A stretch of DNA of 64,000 nt, taken from NCBI GenBank assembly GCA_032622095.1, contig CP136065.1:244775474-244839473 (forward strand). The letters run 5' to 3'. The notes beneath the pieces are model-generated. The model did no database searches, had not been told where the DNA came from, and saw only the letters and a list, made by a program, of their open reading frames with translations. Within the stretch, counting starts at the first letter, position 1; the number at the start of each line of letters is the position of its first letter. Positions 24,428 to 36,150 of the stretch are shown here, in pieces. The stretch is from Siphonodentalium dalli (taxonomy: Eukaryota > Mollusca > Scaphopoda > Gadilida > Siphonodentaliidae). The position numbers were made by a program, and so were the translations under genes.

Positions 24428-24819
24428 CTAGCCGATGAGCCCGACGTTGTCCGGGCTATTCAAAAACCAAATTTCAAGTCGATAGCTCTACCCGTTTCCG
24501 ATATCTGGTCTGCGCATGCGCGAAGCTGGCGTCGCTCGGGCTCGTAGACCCGATACAATTCGTATCCGGGGCAAGATACATTCACATAGCAAATTTCAAG
24601 TCGATAGCTCCACCCGTTTCCGAGATCTCGTCTGTGCATGCGATGCGCGGGCGTCGCACGGGCTCGCCAATACGACAACGACGACCGCCTGGTCAAACTA
24701 CACACACGTACCAAGTTTCGTCCCGATCGGTCGAGAATCGTAGATTTGTATAAATGACATACAGACATACAGACAAACATACAGACAGACAAACAGAGGT
24801 CTTCAAAATATATATGAGA
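24428..24819 (-). mobile_element. short non-autonomous Helitron (392 bp)
   Basis: On the minus strand the sequence starts A|TCTCATATATATTTTGAAGA followed by CTGTTTGTCTGTCTGTATG. It ends with the hairpin GCCCGGACAACGTCGGGC, then TCATCGGCTAG|T. Helitrons insert between A and T without a target duplication, begin TC and end CTRR about ten bases after a GC-rich hairpin; all of these are present. Two internal copies of a unit containing AATTTCAAGTCGATAGCTC are visible. ORFs across it are shadows. Confidence 0.8.
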
Positions 24820-27234
24820 TATATATATATATATATATATCTTACACGTAATGTGCTTACCACTATACATTTAACCTATCACTAAATACAGAATTTGTTG
24901 TAACTTGGAAATTCCAACAGGGGCGGTTCTTTCAAGTGGTATAATAGTACATAGACACTCTTTGTCGAATACTTTCGGCCACCTGGCCTTCCTCAGCGAT
25001 GATTTAACATAAATGTCTACATGTCGGCATTCATACGAATATTTACATAATGAAAGTATTGTTGGCGGAAGTTGAGATTTACTTCGACGTCACCAAGACG
25101 TAAGTCTGCTGGGCGACACAGGAACGTTCGCTATTTCGGTAGGTTGCGCCGAGACGCAGAATCCACCGATCTTCTCGCGCAAGCCTTAACTGTGTTGTAC
25201 CGTTTGGATTTATGCACAATATGTTCACAGACACATCGTCACACCCATGGTTCATTCTTCTGAAATGGCAATCAATTGGCTTTTCTCTTCCAATATGAAA
25301 CAGAACAAGATGGAACTAAGAATGTTTTGTGAAGAAATCGACGCGATGAAACACGTCGTGACTTGAGAACAATGACATGAACATGGACGTGTATATGAGG
25401 ATATAGATATCAACGAGATGTTCGCATCGACTCGGAACATTTGGTGTTTGTGCTAAAGGTCGTGGCCGTCCACAATGGACACGATGAATAGCCAGTTCAA
25501 AAAATTTAATTCCCTGGAAGCACCCATCAATAATATTTTTGTTTCATCTTGAAACACCTGGTATCTGTCAGTGGACACGTATACTTGTTGAGCGTGGCAC
25601 AAATTTAGTGGTACACGTGTACATTTTTATCTCACTGGAAGCATATATAACCCGTTCTACACATAGTTGAATTTAAATCTACTTCCACATCGAACTAGGT
25701 AAGTACAGTTCATGTAGATCTATATACACACTTTTGCAACTTGTGGGACGTCTGAAAAATGTTAATGTGGAATTTAAGCAAGATTTCTCTACCTTGAATT
25801 TTGTCATCTGCGCTTGAAAGACAATATTGTGAAATTGCTGCAATAACATTTTTCTATCTCAAATATTTCTCAATTCTATCAAAGGTTATACGATGTAAAA
25901 GAAGTTTATTTTCTGACATTTTCGCTGTTGTGATCTGCTTTTGGTTTGAAAATGGTGACGGTCTTGTTCACATCGACCATTAAAGTTCGATAGTAAAACA
26001 AATGACTGATGGGCACTATGTCGGGGATGATGGTTGAGCATATATTTAAAGTACATGTACAGTAACCCACTCAATTTGGGCAATATTGCTGGAATTGTGT
26101 ATTGCTACCATAAATATATCATACAGAATATTATAAGAAAACTGTTTTATATACATACACATGACAACTAAATACATTTCCAATCTAATTTCAACTGTAT
26201 GCCAAGAATACCGAAGCCGATAGCCCAGAAATTAATAATTAAAGAACGTCCTTTTAGACACACGAAACTGTGCCCGAAAGCTATTTTGTCAAAGTATTTC
26301 TTCACACTGCAAGCGTCACGCTTACTCTTAAAAATGAGAAAAACATGACATCGAAAAAAAAACAACCCCTCCCATAAATTATTCGTGGGGGGGGGCGGAG
26401 ACTTCAGGTGGAAAGTACAGTAGCTTCGTAATCACCACGAACGTTTGTGCGTGAATGTTCTGTGCATCTGCAGGTCTGTAGTTGGAAACAATTAGAAGTT
26501 AAAATTGACGGACGCGCGAACGCGACTAAATGTCCATTATGTAATCACATTAAGCCACTCAGGTTACGTGCGCGAACCACTGAAAATCACCTAGAGAAAC
26601 AAGCGATGAAAACGAAAAATGTCGAACGCGTGTGTAAATTCTGAACCCGAAACAAGCGAAGGAATAGAAATTATATATATCTTTAATTATCCTCCATTAC
26701 TGAAGATTGTATATATGAACACAATTATAATATAGTATATAAAGAACATAATACAACCGGTCATACATGTATCAACAAATCAAAGTATTTACATATAAAT
26801 ACAATTCTCGAGTTGGGTCTGCGCTCTTATCTGCATGTACCGTCCAAATCAAAGCAGTTCAGCATGACTGCATGCATTGCAATGCTACAAGCGCAATTGC
26901 CAGCGCCATATGGGTGGGTACGCACACATAAGGGCACAAACGCAACCGCCTTCGTTTGCGTATTCGCGTACGCACGTGCATCTGGACGCGCATTACAATC
27001 GGTCACGACATCCTGTCATCTCCCAATAACCAGAAGAATGACATACGACTTGCATCGTCATTCCACTGGCCACTGAATCCGACATAATGGGACGCGCGCA
27101 TCCACATACACAGACGCACGTATACGCAACTCACGCCACATATGATTGGATATTGAATGCCTTTATATGGCGTGTGTGATTAATATATAATATAAATCAT
27201 GTGGTTGTCAGAATTGGTTACATATATATATATA
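24820..27234. other. unassigned DNA with short ORFs
   Basis: No protein domain is recognised. A conserved-looking motif at 24972-24996 is treated in the findings. 25640-25700 has a TATATAA-like box and a possible splice-donor-like AGGTAAGT at about 25697, but no coding exon follows. CpG-richer sequence with many GCGC/ACGC words lies at 26500-27130, with ORFs of at most 87 codons and no motif. Confidence 0.35.
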
Positions 27235-30200
27235 CTAGCAGGGTTACCCGGCGTTGCCCAGGTTAATGCGAAGAGAAACCCACTGTATGCTGTGGATATT
27301 TGTTGGGGATAGAGAATGCTCTTGCTTAAAAGTGTTATACGTTTTCTCATAAATTGTATATTCAAATAGCATCATAAAACATGATTATTACAGTCATTGG
27401 ATATAAGTAGTGGTCACCTTGTCAATTGTCATTCTGTTTGTCGCGATTAATCCATTCCAACAATAATGAAGTATGTATTTATTTACAACTGCGTATACAT
27501 TAGACGTTATAATATGATACATGAACATCATAAACACATTAGTTCGATAAAAGATGATAATTGGGTTTTAAATATTGAGATGTATCAATCAATTTAGTGG
27601 GTAGGATTAAGTTCTCGAGGACACCTGACTATCTCCATGAAGATACAGATGTTTCAAAGAAATTTCCAGGTGCTCCTCTGTTCATGGTGCTATATATTGG
27701 CTAAATATTCTCAGTTTAAACGAAATGTTGATGCGCATAAATATTAGCTACATGTGCCAGGCACAGAGCGAGATTTTGAGTTGTTTATGTCAGTCGAGGA
27801 GTCTGTTATAAAACCCTTGTCAGATGCGCAGTATTGGGAGGATCCTGAAAAGTCTTATGCTACTAACTGCATTTTCTTGTATATCAGAAGAAACTATATT
27901 TGACTGCACACTGTGACCACTATTTTTGAGCAGGCCTTCCATATCTGTTGACAAATTGTAACTTTTTTGTGGAAACTGTATTGAATGGAACAGACTGAAT
28001 TTTGTTATAATATATATGCAATCCTCTGACGGTTTGGGGTCCCACAGTTTGCACGAATATATGTATCTCTTCAATAGAATGATAAATATGCGGTTAATGC
28101 TTCTTCTGTGTATCTCTTTTTGCTAGCTCATTTTGTGAATGCCCTGATTGCTATTCCCATATAAATATGACAGTTAAGAAGATATAATTGTTCAAGTGAC
28201 TTAAGTGGGTCACCATATGTCGGAATTGTGAAATGTGAACGTCCAAAACTACTTAAAATGATATGGAGATGGCCTGGGTGACTGTATATAACTTATATGT
28301 GGATAAAGGCGAATAGCAATCTTATCAATGATAGTGCATATCCGCTCGCCATCCGCGACCCAAACGACACCAAATGTGATTTAATTCATGGTATATCATT
28401 AGAGAAAAATGTGTATGAATTCGGTGGAAATTGGTGCCAAATAAATTTGTACCAGCGTTTGCCTCTTTTGACATATTTAAACCACTCCCATTAGACTCAT
28501 GGATGCATGCTATACTGGAGATGATTATATATATGTTTGGTGGTAATCAGCAACTAAACAAATTCTGAGAATAGTTATGACCCATATTTCTCACCCAACC
28601 GGCAGCAATTTGACGTCGTTAAATCACACGATGATATCCCTCGTACCATAGAGAAGAATAATATATCAATTTGGTGGAAATCTGGGCTAAAAATAGTTTA
28701 TTAAATCAATTGTTGATGCAACGTTGACTCGAACAACGCCATATTGCGAAGGTGATTATGTATTCGTTTGGTGGAAATCGGCGACAAAATTATTTCACGA
28801 TATATTTTTAATTTTGCCGACCTCCCCCTTATCTTCCCCTGACACCAACAGCGTCATTTTAGAAAAAAATTACCCGCACCGTTATCTTCCTTGTAAACAG
28901 TTACCCCTCTTAGAACGCCTTGGTGCCATCTCGATTGTACGGCGTGAAGTTATATATAGAACGCACACAGATAGACAGAAAGACAGACAGACAGACAGAC
29001 AGACAGCACGATTTGATTTATTGTATCATTTGAGAAGAACGTGTCTGAATTTGATAGTAATTAGTACTAACAATATTTTGTATCAGTCTTGGTGACCCTC
29101 CCGTCCCTATTTCAGTCTCAAGCTGCACACACTAAGACTCATTAGAGATTAGAGATGCATATATATGAATTTGGTGAAAATTGGCGAGTATACAAATTCG
29201 TATCAAATTTAAGGTCCCCATATCTCTCACCCATAGGGCACAAATTTGGTGTATCTAAACGACACGATAAGATTCCTCGTATCACAGAGAAGTATATGTA
29301 TCAATCTGGTGGAAATCGGCACTAAACATATAGATATAATTTGTTGTGTCCCTCTCATCTCTATACACCACTGACTCGAATGGCCCAACCTATGACACCC
29401 TTAAACCACACGATTATACTCCTGATATCATGGAGATGATTGTTTATAAGTTTGGTGATAATCGGCGACTAAACGATTTTTTTATCAAATTTGGTGCCAA
29501 TCCACACCCCCATCTCTCAAACAAACAGCACCACTATGGCGTCTTTAAATCACACGATTAGATTCCTCGTATCTTGGATAAGAACGTGTATCAATTTTGT
29601 GGAAATTTTGGTGCCCCTGTCCCTTTCAATGCAACCCTGACTCGAATGAGGCCACATTTGACAGATATAAGCAACACCATTAGACTCCTCATACCATGGG
29701 GATGATTTTGTATAAGTGTGGTGGCAATCGGCGACTAAACCAATTATTATCAAATTTAGTGCCCACCCCCTCCCAATCTCTCAACCAAAAGACAACAATT
29801 TGGCGTTGTTAAAGCGCACAATTTGATTCCTTGTATAATGAAGAAGAATATATATCAATTTGGTGGAGAACGGCGCTAAAATTAGTTTTTCAATTTTGGT
29901 GCCCCTCTCCCCTTCCGTGCATCCCTGACTTGAACGACGCCACTTTTAAACCACACCGTTGGTTTTTTTCATATCATGGGTTTGGCGTTGTTAAATCGCA
30001 CAATTAGATTCCTTATATCATGAAGAAGAATATATATCAATTTGGTGGAGATCGGCGCTAAAATTAGTTTTTCAATTTTGGTGCCCCTCTCCCCTTCCGT
30101 GCATCCCTGACTCGAACGACGACACTTTTAAACCACACCGTTGGTTTTTTCATATCATGGGGATGATTATATATAAGTTTGGTGAAAATCGGCGACAGAA

Positions 30201-30539
30201 AAAAAAATCTGCCCCTCCCCTTTCCGGGCACCCCTGACGCGAACGGCGCGACTTTTGCCATATTTAAACCACACCATTAGATTCCTCATATCATGGGGAT
30301 TATTATATATAAGTTTGGTGGCAATCGGCGACAATTTTTTTTTCTGCCCCTCCCCCTTTTCTGCCCCTGACAACAACGGCGTCACTTTAGACAATTCTAA
30401 CCCCGACCATTATCTTTCTCGTAAAAAGCTACTCCTAGTAGACCCCTTTGGCATCATCTAGATGGTCCCCTGTGAATTTCTATAGAACACAGACAGACAG
30501 ACAGACAGACAGACCGACATTCGCAAATATAGATATAGA
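27235..30539 (-). mobile_element. non-autonomous Helitron, 3.3 kb
   Basis: On the minus strand it begins A|TCTATATCTATATTTGCGAA followed by TGTCTGTCTGTC, and ends with a hairpin around CTGGGCAACGCCGGG, then TAACCCTGCTAG|T. These are the A|TC...CTAG|T borders and 3' hairpin of Helitrons. The interior from about 28550 to 30450 is a degenerate tandem series of roughly 130-190 bp units (TATAAGTTTGGTGGCAATCG, ACCACACCATTAGATTCC). No Rep/helicase is encoded, so it depends on a partner. A second copy, in the opposite orientation, lies at 50811-53823. Confidence 0.88.
28173..28568 (+). repeat. 395-bp segment inverted relative to the sister Helitron
   Basis: The two Helitron copies are inverted with respect to each other, yet this segment and 52484-52879 match in the same orientation at about 95% identity. 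The segment has therefore flipped in one copy. GTTAA and TTAAC border it in the sister copy. About 85 bp next to it (28569-28651) are missing in the sister. Confidence 0.8.
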
Positions 30540-30736
30540 TATATATATATATATAGATGGACGTCACGACAAGGTTACGCATATAAAAAGTGAAGTATAG
30601 TGAGATATATAACTATACATCGAAATGTTACTTCGATTACAGTAGTTTAGTGTATATCTATAAAGTAAACATGAAGGGTACGTGTACTGGTCGATATATA
30701 GTGTATGAATAACAAGAATGTCGAGCTTGCACTATA
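30540..30736 (-). other. probable 3' UTR of the LINE
   Basis: An AT-rich stretch between the Helitron border and the end of the LINE coding sequence, on the LINE minus strand. No AATAAA signal or poly(A) tail was identified. Confidence 0.35.
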
Positions 30737-31052
30737 TTAAGTAATACCGGTCATACCAGCATACAGATAATAAGCCTGCCACATTTTTACAACATGTTTG
30801 AAAATTTGAATTGGAATATCACCATCTGTAATCAATTGATCGCCCTCAATTTCTGATAAGTTCCCAAGGAGCACACTTAATTTGGCTTCTCTTGATAACG
30901 TATCGTATTTGATGTAGGCGTTAATCCCAAGTGCATCCATAATAAAATATTCCATCTCATTTCTAAATGAATACATGGGTGTGCACTCAATGAATATGTG
31001 AGATAAAATATCGGACGTGGTAGAACCACAATTCGTACAGGATATTTCTCTG
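30737..31052 (-). pseudogene. LINE C-terminal zinc-motif region, shifted frame
   Basis: Removing one A at about 31057 joins the RT frame to this one. It then reads SCTNC, nine residues, H, four residues, C: a CX2CX9HX4C motif at about 30985-31041, followed by about 90 residues ending near 30737. C-terminal CCHC motifs are common in several LINE clades and are thought to bind nucleic acid. The identical spacing in the second LINE supports the reading. Confidence 0.8.
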
Positions 31053-33059
31053 TTAATTCAATTTGCCAATCGTTAGATAAATGGTCTTGTCTTCTGGATG
31101 CGATTTACATAGGCGCCAAACATAAGATATACATAAGTCTGTGTGTATTCTATTGAAGAGTGAGAGACTTGGGTCAGAATTTGTTCTTGAATTCCACGCA
31201 TCATAGCGTGATGTTACCATTCCCATGTTAAAAATTTGTTTCCATGATTTTTTGTCCGGAAAACAAGACTCTGTGGCAAATTGGTTAAGGTAGTACGAAA
31301 AATCATATCGTTCAAGTATTTGCATTATGTCACAAAAATAGTTATGGAAACACGATGAGCTAGTGGTAGGCAAAAGCATGTATTCATACATTCTATGGAG
31401 GAAAACTTGTTTAACAGTTTTGTGATTGTTACATTCGACATTACACAGTGATGATAATAGTGACAATTTCTTTTTATGTATGTAGAATTCTAGTGAATGA
31501 ATTCCAAGTAAGCCAAGAGCAATGTCGGTTCGGGTCCTGGGTTCAAATCCCTGTATCCTTTTGATGCAAAATCTATGAGTCCTCTCTAGTTTCATAATTT
31601 CATTTTGGGATAGATTCCATAAAAGTTCCGTACCGAACAATGCTCTTGGCAAGACGACTGATTTATAAATGAGTGAGGAACTCAGGGGAGTTAGACCTCC
31701 GGCATACAAACCAGAATTCGATAGCATAAGAAAAGTGCTTCTCAGTTTATCACATACATGTTCAATAAAATTATTTGTTTGTTTATACTTATCAATTGGG
31801 ATTCCCAGATGAACTGTACTGTCCACTTCATTAAGGTGTTCAGACCCCATGATCCACTTGCGTTTATACTTATTGGCTTGCTTCCTTGTCTCATTAAGCA
31901 CCATTGCTACAGATTTAGACGAATTATACTTATACCGCCATGTATAGCTATACCTCACACACATATCAATAAGTGAATTCAAACCACATTCAGTTAGTGA
32001 TAGAAGTAGCATGTCGTCTGCGTGGGTTGGACAAGTGCAATTAATTGATTCCATGTGAAAGCCATATATTGACTCTGATAGTAATTTTATCAGTTCGTCA
32101 ATGTAGACCATGTAAAATTTAGGTGAGCAGATTCCCCCCTGCCTTGTTCCTTGATCTATTTTGATTAATCTTGATGTAGCATCATTATATCTCACATTAC
32201 AATAAACATCGGATAGCAATTGGTGCACAAATTTGAAGGAAATTCCAGCTAGGCCCCTCTCATACAGTTTGTACATAAGTCCGTCTATCCAAACCGTATC
32301 AAAGGCTTTCCATACATCTAGAAAGCAACAGTACAATTTTTGATTTCTTTCAGCATTGAAATGTATACATTCCTGGGTTAGATAAGAAGTCATGTTAGAA
32401 CTAATGTGTTTTTGAAAACCGTGCTGAAGAGGACTAACAGATAAGATATGCGGTGTATGTAACTCAATACGATTCAGTAAAACTTTCTCCAGCAATTTGT
32501 ATAAGGCAGGCATTAGAGTTATGGCCCTGTGGCTGTCAAACGAGTGTTTTGGCTTGGATCCTCCTTTATGTAATGTGATCATGACACCTCGTTTGGCAGC
32601 AACAGGTATATAACCATGCCGCAATACAGCTGAGAATAATTGACAGAGGCTTTCGATTAGACCATCGCCACCATATATAATATTCTCATTGTAAATATTA
32701 TCATAACCGGGAGATTTATTGCGACTGAGAGTATTCACCACTGGCAATAATTCATTTCGACTAACTGGAAATAATAAAACATCATCAGTTATATTATGAC
32801 CAGTCGAAATCGAAGTATTCAAACTCACACGTAATCTGCCAGGCGAAATAATCGAAGAAAGCGATGGAACCGAAATAACCAAACGAAATTTCGTTGTTTT
32901 TGGTTGTTTCACTTGAATGTTTGCCATCTGCGTAACCGATAGAAGCGAAATGTCTCGTATTGTTGTATGCATATACAATGTTATGCATTGACCCATAAAC
33001 CCGTTTCCACCACTAATATTCTGTCTTGTCGCCCAGATTAGATCAAGAGGGGGATGCAA
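31053..33059 (-). pseudogene. LINE reverse transcriptase, main frame (668 codons)
   Basis: This is the polymerase part of a non-LTR element, which copies element RNA into DNA at a nicked target. Visible RT motifs, in order: KSPGYDNI (about 115-122); HKGGSKPKHSFDSHRAIT (about 164-181); motif A FLDVWKAFD (246-254) with a catalytic Asp; motif B QGTRQGGICSP (303-313); motif C HADD (346-349), where FADD or YADD is usual; and HLGIPID as a thumb-like motif. The region after the RT (to residue 668) matches the second LINE in the window: FPDKKSWKQI here against FPNQPTWKRI there. Residues 1-110 lack a recognisable endonuclease, and the ATG used is simply the first in the open frame. The frame ends early because of a one-base shift in an A pair at about 31057. 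The long intact RT frame suggests fairly recent loss. Confidence 0.93.
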
Positions 33060-33159
33060 AAAATCACAGCGAATGAAGCGATGAAACCGAATTTATAAAC
33101 TACATTTCGTAAGATTATTGCAGTTCTTTCTCTTGTTTCGCCACATGATCGCCCGTTGT

Positions 33160-33594
33160 TTACACACTCATCTGGAGGGGCATACACCGTGGTTTACACA
33201 CTCATCTGGAGGGGCATACACCGTGGTTTACACACTCATCTGGAGGGGCATACACCGTGGTTTACACACCCATGTGGAGGGGCATACACCGTGGTTTACA
33301 CACTCATCTGGAGGGGCATACACCGTGGTTTACACACCCATGTGGAGGGGCATACACCGTGGTTTACACACTCATCTGGAGGGGCATACACCGTGGTTTA
33401 CACACTCATCTGGAGGGGCATACACCGTGGTTTACACACTCATCTGGAGGGGCATACACCGTGGTTTACACACTCATGTGGAGGGGCATACACCGTGGTT
33501 TACACACTCATCTGGAGGGGCATACACCGTGGTTTACACACTCATCTGGAGGGGCATACACCGTGGTTTACACACTCATCTGGAGTGGCATTCA
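33160..33594 (+). repeat. 34-bp minisatellite, about 13 copies
   Basis: The unit is ACACACTCATCTGGAGGGGC plus ATACACCGTGGTTT, exactly 34 bp with near-perfect identity; a few copies read CCATGTGG instead of TCATCTGG. Since 34 is not a multiple of 3 and the unit has no forward stop, all three forward frames stay open, giving three overlapping ORFs of 116-205 codons with the same rotating peptide. I do not regard these as a gene. The array is unrelated in sequence to the 34-bp array at 20364-23955. Confidence 0.97.
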
Positions 33595-33599
33595 TATAA

Positions 33600-34764
33600 T
33601 TTTATAGATCCTACATCTCCACGGGAAAATTTCCATTATGAGAAAATTTGTGCATACCGATGCCTCTACAGGTTACACTGGTGTAAATACTATAGGCAGT
33701 ATACAGTTTCACAGTTAAAACACTCTGGGCTGTGATTGGTTGCATGAATTAAATGTAAACTGTTGACAAAAATTCAAGGAATCATTCTCCCACAAACTTC
33801 ATTTGCCAAGAGGCCCATTCATTAAAGGTGAAGTCTGTTGTGGCTGTTTAGAAATTTTAAGTGTGATTGAAAAAATGACAATATTTTTTTAGTGCGGAAC
33901 TGACCCTAGTTATGACAATAAATTATGGCATTGAAATCCATGTAAAAAAGGACGACCGTGCAGTCACGACCTGCACTACTCAAACTAATATGTGTTGACT
34001 TATATGAACGTCAAGATTTAATTAACTATAAATATTTCTTATAACCAATTACGTACACGAAGTTGGTTGCTTGTGGTAGGGGGATTGGGTCTGTACCTCA
34101 TAATTATCATATTGTACTCATACATGTATCTTCCAGCCTTTCGATCGTGGCTCCCCGGGGCCATTTTTTTGACTGGCACATATGCCAATTCTCAATTTGG
34201 ATGAAATATTAGTTGTGCTCGCCTCCACAACCCTTGGCCTTGGTTGGAAATTGGGGATATTATGAGTGAGAACTTGGGTTTACCCCTCATAATTTGGGTT
34301 GCTTGTTTGTTTCAAATCACAACCCAAATCATTAGAATATAAGTAAGGAAGAACATTCAATTTCCAAGAACATGTTTTGTTTGTGCCTGTACAAATTCTA
34401 TAGTGATTTTATAGGTTGGGATTTGATCAGTTTGATTACAATTGCATGGAGCTACATTTATACCAGCGCGGACTCGGAGCCATGCACTATGAAACAACGT
34501 CAACCCAACCAAACCTAATGCGAACCATGCCAACATTATGCCTGCTGTGTGTGCTATGTCGCGTCGCTGTCAAAACGTCAATAACTTTCGCGGGAAAATG
34601 CGCGTGCCAATATGACGTCGCTTTGGATACAACATATGACGTAACCTTACACTTTACGTGAACATGTTTCTACTAATTTACTATACTAAAGAAAAGTTTA
34701 TTTAGTTATATGATAAACATTCAAGATATTTACGGTATGAATTATGTTGTTTCCGCGAGGTGGC
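33600..34764. other. unassigned DNA
   Basis: No gene, RNA or element is recognised. The ORF at 34416-34661 has no motif. Confidence 0.35.
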
Positions 34765-34767
34765 TAA

Positions 34768-35559
34768 AGCCCCGGTTCCATATCCCCGATTTCACACCCC
34801 GAATATTCCCGAATGACTCCCGAATCATACTTTTGCAAAAATCGTGGAGTAAATTCGGGACGAGTCGGGACAGTGAATTTTTACCCCCGAACATGATCGG
34901 GGATATCGGTGCTATCGGGGTCGATTCGGGACAATTCTGGACTCGCTCCCGACAGTTTTGAAATGTTCAAAACTATCGGGAACCAAGCCGAATCGCTCCC
35001 GATTTGTAAATCGTCGGGAGAAATTCGGGAGCAATTCGGCACCTATTCGGGAGTAGTCGGCAGTATTCGGTAATATTCGGGTGGATATTCTGGAGTAGTC
35101 GGCAGTATTCGGTAGGTTATTCCCGAATTCGCCATGTATGGCTGCTTTTATACTGAGATCCGGTGTATCTGCAAAATTCGGCATCGATTCGGGACGTTCG
35201 GCAGCAATTGAATACCAATTCGGTATCTATTCGGCATCAATTCGGTACCAGTTCGGCATTGATTCGGGGAATTCGGCAACAATTCGGTGTAAGTCGGTAG
35301 TAATCTGGGCAATTTGGCAGCCACTCGCACGAAAGTTCGGGATAATTCTTGATCATTCGGGAAGATATTCGGAAGCATTCTGGAATACTCGGCAATGTTC
35401 GGGACGATTAAATTTTGTCATAATTCGGCATCAGTTCGGCGGCTTTTTGGAATAAAACTCGTCCAGAATTCTCTCGAATGCTGCCGAGTTGATCTGGTCC
35501 CGAATTTGTGCCGAATATACTAATTCGGGACAGAAAATCGGGAATATGGAACCGGGGCT
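34768..35559. mobile_element. Harbinger-like non-autonomous element (792 bp)
   Basis: The inverted ends are AGCCCCGGTTCCATATCCCC and the complement of GGGAATATGGAACCGGGGCT, with matching sequence continuing to about 26 bp. TAA flanks both sides (34765-34767 and 35560-35562), a 3-bp duplication as made by PIF/Harbinger transposons. The interior is packed with the motifs ATTCGG, CGGGA and TCCCGA in both orientations (dozens of copies). No transposase is present, and the ORFs are motif shadows. The superfamily rests on the TSD and is therefore only probable. Confidence 0.75.
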
Positions 35560-35763
35560 TAAGGAAAATTTGCAGTTTTACGTAAATTTCCGACATTTCC
35601 CGAATGGCATAGCAACCCGAGTCCGGTCGACAATATTTATGATTTAAGTCATGATTATTGTTCAAAGAATAAACCATGTAATGCCTTAACGTAATGAATA
35701 CTGTTATGTTGGCTATATGAAAAGTAACATTTTGTAGTTTTAATTTAATTGCAATGACGTTTC

Positions 35764-35818
35764 AAGATGGCGGCCCCTCAAATCCAAGATGGCGGCGCAT
35801 CTAATTCAAGATGGCGGC
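35764..35818 (+). promoter_or_regulatory. three YY1-like sites at 22-bp spacing
   Basis: AAGATGGCGGC occurs at 35764-35774, 35786-35796 and 35808-35818, with starts exactly 22 bp apart. The word matches the known YY1 consensus. The units are also a small tandem repeat, so the sites may be a by-product of duplication. No gene start is recognised nearby. Confidence 0.45.
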
Positions 35819-35845
35819 GCCCATGTTCGAAAGCGAACTTAGTAT

Positions 35846-35911
35846 AAGGACGACCTGCGCATATGTTGCTGAACATATGCGCGGCTGGGCTGCGCCCAGC
35901 TGGTCGTCCTT
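35846..35911. repeat. three-way-junction palindrome
   Basis: An outer stem AAGGACGACC/GGTCGTCCTT (10 bp) encloses two hairpins: GCGCATATGTT-GCTG-AACATATGCGC and GCTGGGC-TGC-GCCCAGC. The stems are perfect. It may be a tiny fold-back element. Confidence 0.75.
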
Positions 35912-36150
35912 AAAAAAAACGAAAATTTGAAGTGGATTCCCTGCTAGACGGTGTTGATTTTTTTTATTGGGAAAGTTTCCACAGATGTCGAGCTCACACA
36001 ATCCGAAGGCAGTTTGAACAGTTTCCATTTGACCTCTGATGCATATCAACAAACGTTAACATTGAAGCCTATGGGAAATATTTACACCAGTGTAACCTAC
36101 ATGTCATCATCAACATCCTTATTTCATGTACCGTATATCTCTTATTCCTG

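Larger units (their letters stand above)
30737..33059 (-). mobile_element. 5'-truncated non-LTR (LINE) retrotransposon
   Basis: Minus-strand relic made of a long reverse transcriptase frame (31053-33059) and its continuation in another frame (30737 to about 31052) carrying the C-terminal zinc motif. No AP-like endonuclease is found upstream, so the element is truncated at its 5' side, where a 34-bp minisatellite begins about 100 bp away. The 3' side borders a Helitron. Its nearest relative here is the LINE end at 57786-58871. Confidence 0.9.

Noticed and set aside
31539-31551. GGGTTCAAATCCC, a perfect tRNA B-box/T-arm-like word
   Set aside because: It lies inside the LINE reverse transcriptase reading frame (encoding part of GFEPRTR) with no acceptor or anticodon arms around it.
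33118-33735. 205-codon ORF with regular peptide repeats
   Set aside because: It is a by-product of the 34-bp minisatellite, with the same peptide open in all three forward frames. It has no signal peptide or outside coding context.
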